From Prolixibacteraceae bacterium (lineage in GTDB: Bacteria; Bacteroidota; Bacteroidia; Bacteroidales; Prolixibacteraceae), in NCBI GenBank assembly GCA_025355875.1, contig JANXYV010000093.1:1-64000 (forward strand): DNA of 64,000 bases. Reading direction: 5' to 3'. Made by a program: the position numbers and the translations under genes. Below the pieces are notes generated by a model. The model saw only the letters and a list, made by a program, of their open reading frames with translations, ran no database searches and was not told the origin of the DNA. Of this stretch, positions 61,766 to 64,000 are shown piece by piece (the stretch's first letter is position 1; each line of letters starts with the position of its first letter).

Positions 61766-64000
61766 TTATTTAAGGCTTCGTTTTTTACGGGGTCTTTTTC
61801 TTATGTACCAATCGGTCAGAACAAGAAGAGCAGCAAGGATCACAAAAACAACAAAATAAACATCTTTACTGGTAAATAATGGCTCAGGGTTCCCAATACT
61901 CACATAGCCAAGCCAATAATGAGGATGAGCGGTGAGAGGGTCGGAGCCTTCAAGATGTTTTAATTTTGCCAACCGAAGGGCAACATCTTTCTGTTTTCCT
62001 TTTGATAAATAGTAGTAAAAATCTTCCATTATTTTCACACCCGACTTATCATCAACTTGCCATAAAGTCATTACGATTGATGGACATCCGGCAAAAATAA
62101 AACCTCTGGCCATACTCATTACGCCTTCGCCTTTCTGAAGTTTACCCGAACCGGTAGCACATGCACTTAAAACTGCAAGCCGTGCATTCAATTTCATGTT
62201 ATAGATTTCATAGGTGTTCAAATACCCGTCATCTGCAGAACCGGATGCTGGTTGGGAGAAAACCAGTTTTGAAAACATCGGTAAACTATCATTTATAATC
62301 GTATGCATAGCCAAATGTAAAACATCAAATTCGGAGACCCTGTTCTTAAATTCTTCTTCCTGGGCACTAACATCCTTATAAATGCTGGCATCTATATAGC
62401 GCGAAATCCCTTTTACCTCGTCAGCTGCACCAGGTAATGGGTTTAGAAAATACCTGATATTAGTTTCCGGGGCGATCCGAGGTGTTTTTGCATCATATTG
62501 CGGTGAAAAAATGAGGAGGCTCTTTGAACTTGTTTTCTTCTGTTCAAAGTAATCAAACAAAAGGGTAGCAGAATAACTGTAATTGACTACATAATCCTTA
62601 ATCAAATAAGGCAAATTCCTGAAATTCATAGCACTGGTATCCGGCATTTCAGACAAAAGAGCATCAAATGGGATATAAGAGAGTTTGTCGTGAGGAATTA
62701 TAGTGATGTCTTTTCCGCTAATAGTGCGGGCAACAGGTTTTAATAGTTTTTCATACAAACTATTCCCGGAAATAGCATATTTAACGTAGTCATTCCTTTT
62801 AGTGAAAAGGTAATCGGGATTTATTAAAAAGTCATGAACTATCTGAATATTATTCGAATAAGTCGAGTCAATCTTTTCCATTGAAAAATTCACTGAATCT
62901 TTTGTAACAACAAACCGATACAATTCTCCATTTCTATCTGAAACATTTGTTTCTTTCGAAAAATATTCAATGATTGCCTGCCGGGAATTAATTCTAGATT
63001 GTATTTCCTTAATTCCTACTACTTTGTTTTCATATTTAAAGGCATAATATTTAGGATAAGTTTTCTCGAATGAGTTTATTAATCGGTTATGTTCATTATT
63101 ATATTTGAATATTTTCGATGAAAAAAGGTTCACCTTCTGGGTATCGGCAATTTCAGAATGCCTTTCAGCAATTAACAGGGATGTGTACGTCGCGATATTG
63201 CTTTTTAAATTATTCTCTTGCTTCAGCAGTGAATCCGGAATTCCGCCGAATTCCTTTGCTTTCACATCTTTAACTGATGCAAGAAGGTTGGATGACTTAC
63301 TTTTCTCAGAAAACTCAAAAGCCAACTCAACATATTTCTGATTTCTTGATTGATGATACAATTTATAAGCAATTTTAATTGCTTCATAAAAAGTTGATTC
63401 CTGATTCTTTGACAAAAAATATTTGCTTTCTTCATTCTCGAATCCAATTTGAAGACGGTGAATTAACTGGGTGGCTTTGACCAGAGAATTAAGGCTGGCA
63501 TCATAATATTTAAATGATCTTTCATAGTCAAATTCAGACAAATAAATATCAGCCAGCTTTTCCATAGCCAATGCCTTTTTCTTAAATTTATCGATTAATT
63601 GAATGTCAGAAATAACATTTGTAAGTGGCGGGTCAACAAACGGATCATTGGTCTGGAAGGAATCGACCAATGAAACAATTGCGTCCTGATAATATGAAAT
63701 TGCTTCATTCAGGGACTTTTTCCGTTGTGAACGAAAATCATCAATATGTCTTGCCTCCGAATTTTTCATGAAATAATAGTCCCCGAAATTCGATTGAACT
63801 TCAGCATAGGATCTGCTTTTCTTTCCATAAAACTTCACGACAATTGATTTCGCTTTGCTCGAATAGATTAATGCTTTCTCAAAGTCTTTCGTTGAAATTA
63901 GAAATGCAGAGTAGGCCAAGTATTCATCACCTAATTCAATATTATCTTCACCTAACAAACTTATCCAACTGTCAATAGCCAATAAATAATTTTTCTCAAC
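61766..64000 (-). CDS. TPR-CHAT membrane protein, 5' end outside the window
   Basis: At least 744 codons; the frame stays open to the window edge, so the N-terminus is missing. The visible N-terminal half is helical TPR (DEYLAYSAFLISTKDFEKAL, ERSFKYYDASLNSLVKATQL). The C-terminal half is a CHAT caspase-like domain with the catalytic His in DVLHLAMHTIINDS and Cys in AVLSACATGSGKLQKGEGVM, plus FIFAGCPSIVMTLWQVDD and HPHYWLGYVSIG. A final membrane helix (VYFVVFVILAALLVLTDWYI) and a basic tail anchor it. Probably a protease triggered through the TPRs. Convergent with the ECF sigma gene. Confidence 0.9.
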   Translation of the reverse strand, partial: VEKNYLLAIDSWISLLGEDNIELGDEYLAYSAFLISTKDFEKALIYSSKAKSIVVKFYGKKSRSYAEVQSNFGDYYFMKNSEARHIDDFRSQRKKSLNEAISYYQDAIVSLVDSFQTNDPFVDPPLTNVISDIQLIDKFKKKALAMEKLADIYLSEFDYERSFKYYDASLNSLVKATQLIHRLQIGFENEESKYFLSKNQESTFYEAIKIAYKLYHQSRNQKYVELAFEFSEKSKSSNLLASVKDVKAKEFGGIPDSLLKQENNLKSNIATYTSLLIAERHSEIADTQKVNLFSSKIFKYNNEHNRLINSFEKTYPKYYAFKYENKVVGIKEIQSRINSRQAIIEYFSKETNVSDRNGELYRFVVTKDSVNFSMEKIDSTYSNNIQIVHDFLINPDYLFTKRNDYVKYAISGNSLYEKLLKPVARTISGKDITIIPHDKLSYIPFDALLSEMPDTSAMNFRNLPYLIKDYVVNYSYSATLLFDYFEQKKTSSKSLLIFSPQYDAKTPRIAPETNIRYFLNPLPGAADEVKGISRYIDASIYKDVSAQEEEFKNRVSEFDVLHLAMHTIINDSLPMFSKLVFSQPASGSADDGYLNTYEIYNMKLNARLAVLSACATGSGKLQKGEGVMSMARGFIFAGCPSIVMTLWQVDDKSGVKIMEDFYYYLSKGKQKDVALRLAKLKHLEGSDPLTAHPHYWLGYVSIGNPEPLFTSKDVYFVVFVILAALLVLTDWYIRKRPRKKRSLK

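Noticed and set aside
1-64000. tRNA, rRNA, tmRNA, RNase P RNA and CRISPR arrays
   Set aside because: I looked for T-loop words, 16S/23S-like stretches and evenly spaced direct repeats with unique spacers, and saw none outside coding regions or the AATGAC arrays.
61177-64000. Type III-E CRISPR (craspase) locus
   Set aside because: There is a TPR-CHAT protein and a sigma factor, but no gRAMP effector, no Csx30/Csx31 and no CRISPR array; only an analogy is kept.

Overview
The window is chromosomal DNA of a bacterium of the phylum Bacteroidota, most likely class Bacteroidia and possibly near Marinilabiliales/Prolixibacteraceae (an inference from gene content, not proven). The evidence is: promoter boxes of the Bacteroidota form TAnnTTTG, with a TTG/TTTG element 19-20 bp upstream in the best cases; scarce Shine-Dalgarno sites and several TTG starts; RpsA with a long acidic N-terminal extension; the DUF3822-rsmD pair; AguA/AguB polyamine enzymes; and many Tat- or lipoprotein-exported carbohydrate enzymes. 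I see no rRNA, tRNA, CRISPR array, insertion sequence or prophage.

Layout. 1-5 kb holds a secreted orphan protein, YebC with a DUF6155-like protein, and a DEAD-box helicase in operon with an Nramp metal transporter. 5-5.6 kb holds a probable decayed gene. 5.6-11.3 kb holds two tandem multi-PAS histidine kinases with no response regulator, and a prohibitin-type SPFH protein. 11.4-17 kb is a deoxysugar cassette: AraC regulator, RhaT symporter, URO-D superfamily protein, GH29 alpha-L-fucosidase and RhaM mutarotase. 17-23.2 kb holds exported TIM-barrel isomerase-like proteins, a Gfo/Idh/MocA oxidoreductase and a DUF1080 protein (a set that fits 3-keto-sugar chemistry), with guaA among them. 23.3-27.4 kb encodes a phosphohexomutase and RfbD, RfbC and RfbA for dTDP-L-rhamnose, with rfbB absent from the window. 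27.7-38 kb is mostly housekeeping: RpsA, a STAS protein, RNase Z, a RecD-like helicase, DUF3822, RsmD, a NatAB-like exporter and CysK.

38-50.7 kb holds envelope and metabolic genes: a UbiA-like protein, an M64 peptidase, a GH36 alpha-galactosidase, a flavin reductase-rubredoxin fusion, AguB/AguA and an APC permease. 51-58.9 kb holds a small secreted protein, its giant paralogue with about 27 TPR-like repeats, an APH-type kinase fused to a RapZ C-terminal domain, and a 46-residue Cys-rich zinc-ribbon-like protein. 58.9-64 kb holds a TonB-dependent receptor, an ECF sigma factor and, convergent with it, a TPR-CHAT protease-like membrane protein cut by the window edge.

The strongest non-obvious signal is upstream of cysK. 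A 28-codon leader ORF with adjacent Cys codons is followed by an intrinsic terminator. A segment inside the leader ORF is complementary to the left arm of that terminator, so the parts for translational attenuation by cysteine supply are present. Second is a dispersed intergenic family of AATGAC/GTCATT words spaced about one helical turn apart (at 16.6, 23.2, 31.3 and 45.3 kb), mostly as inverted arrays sharing a conserved core.
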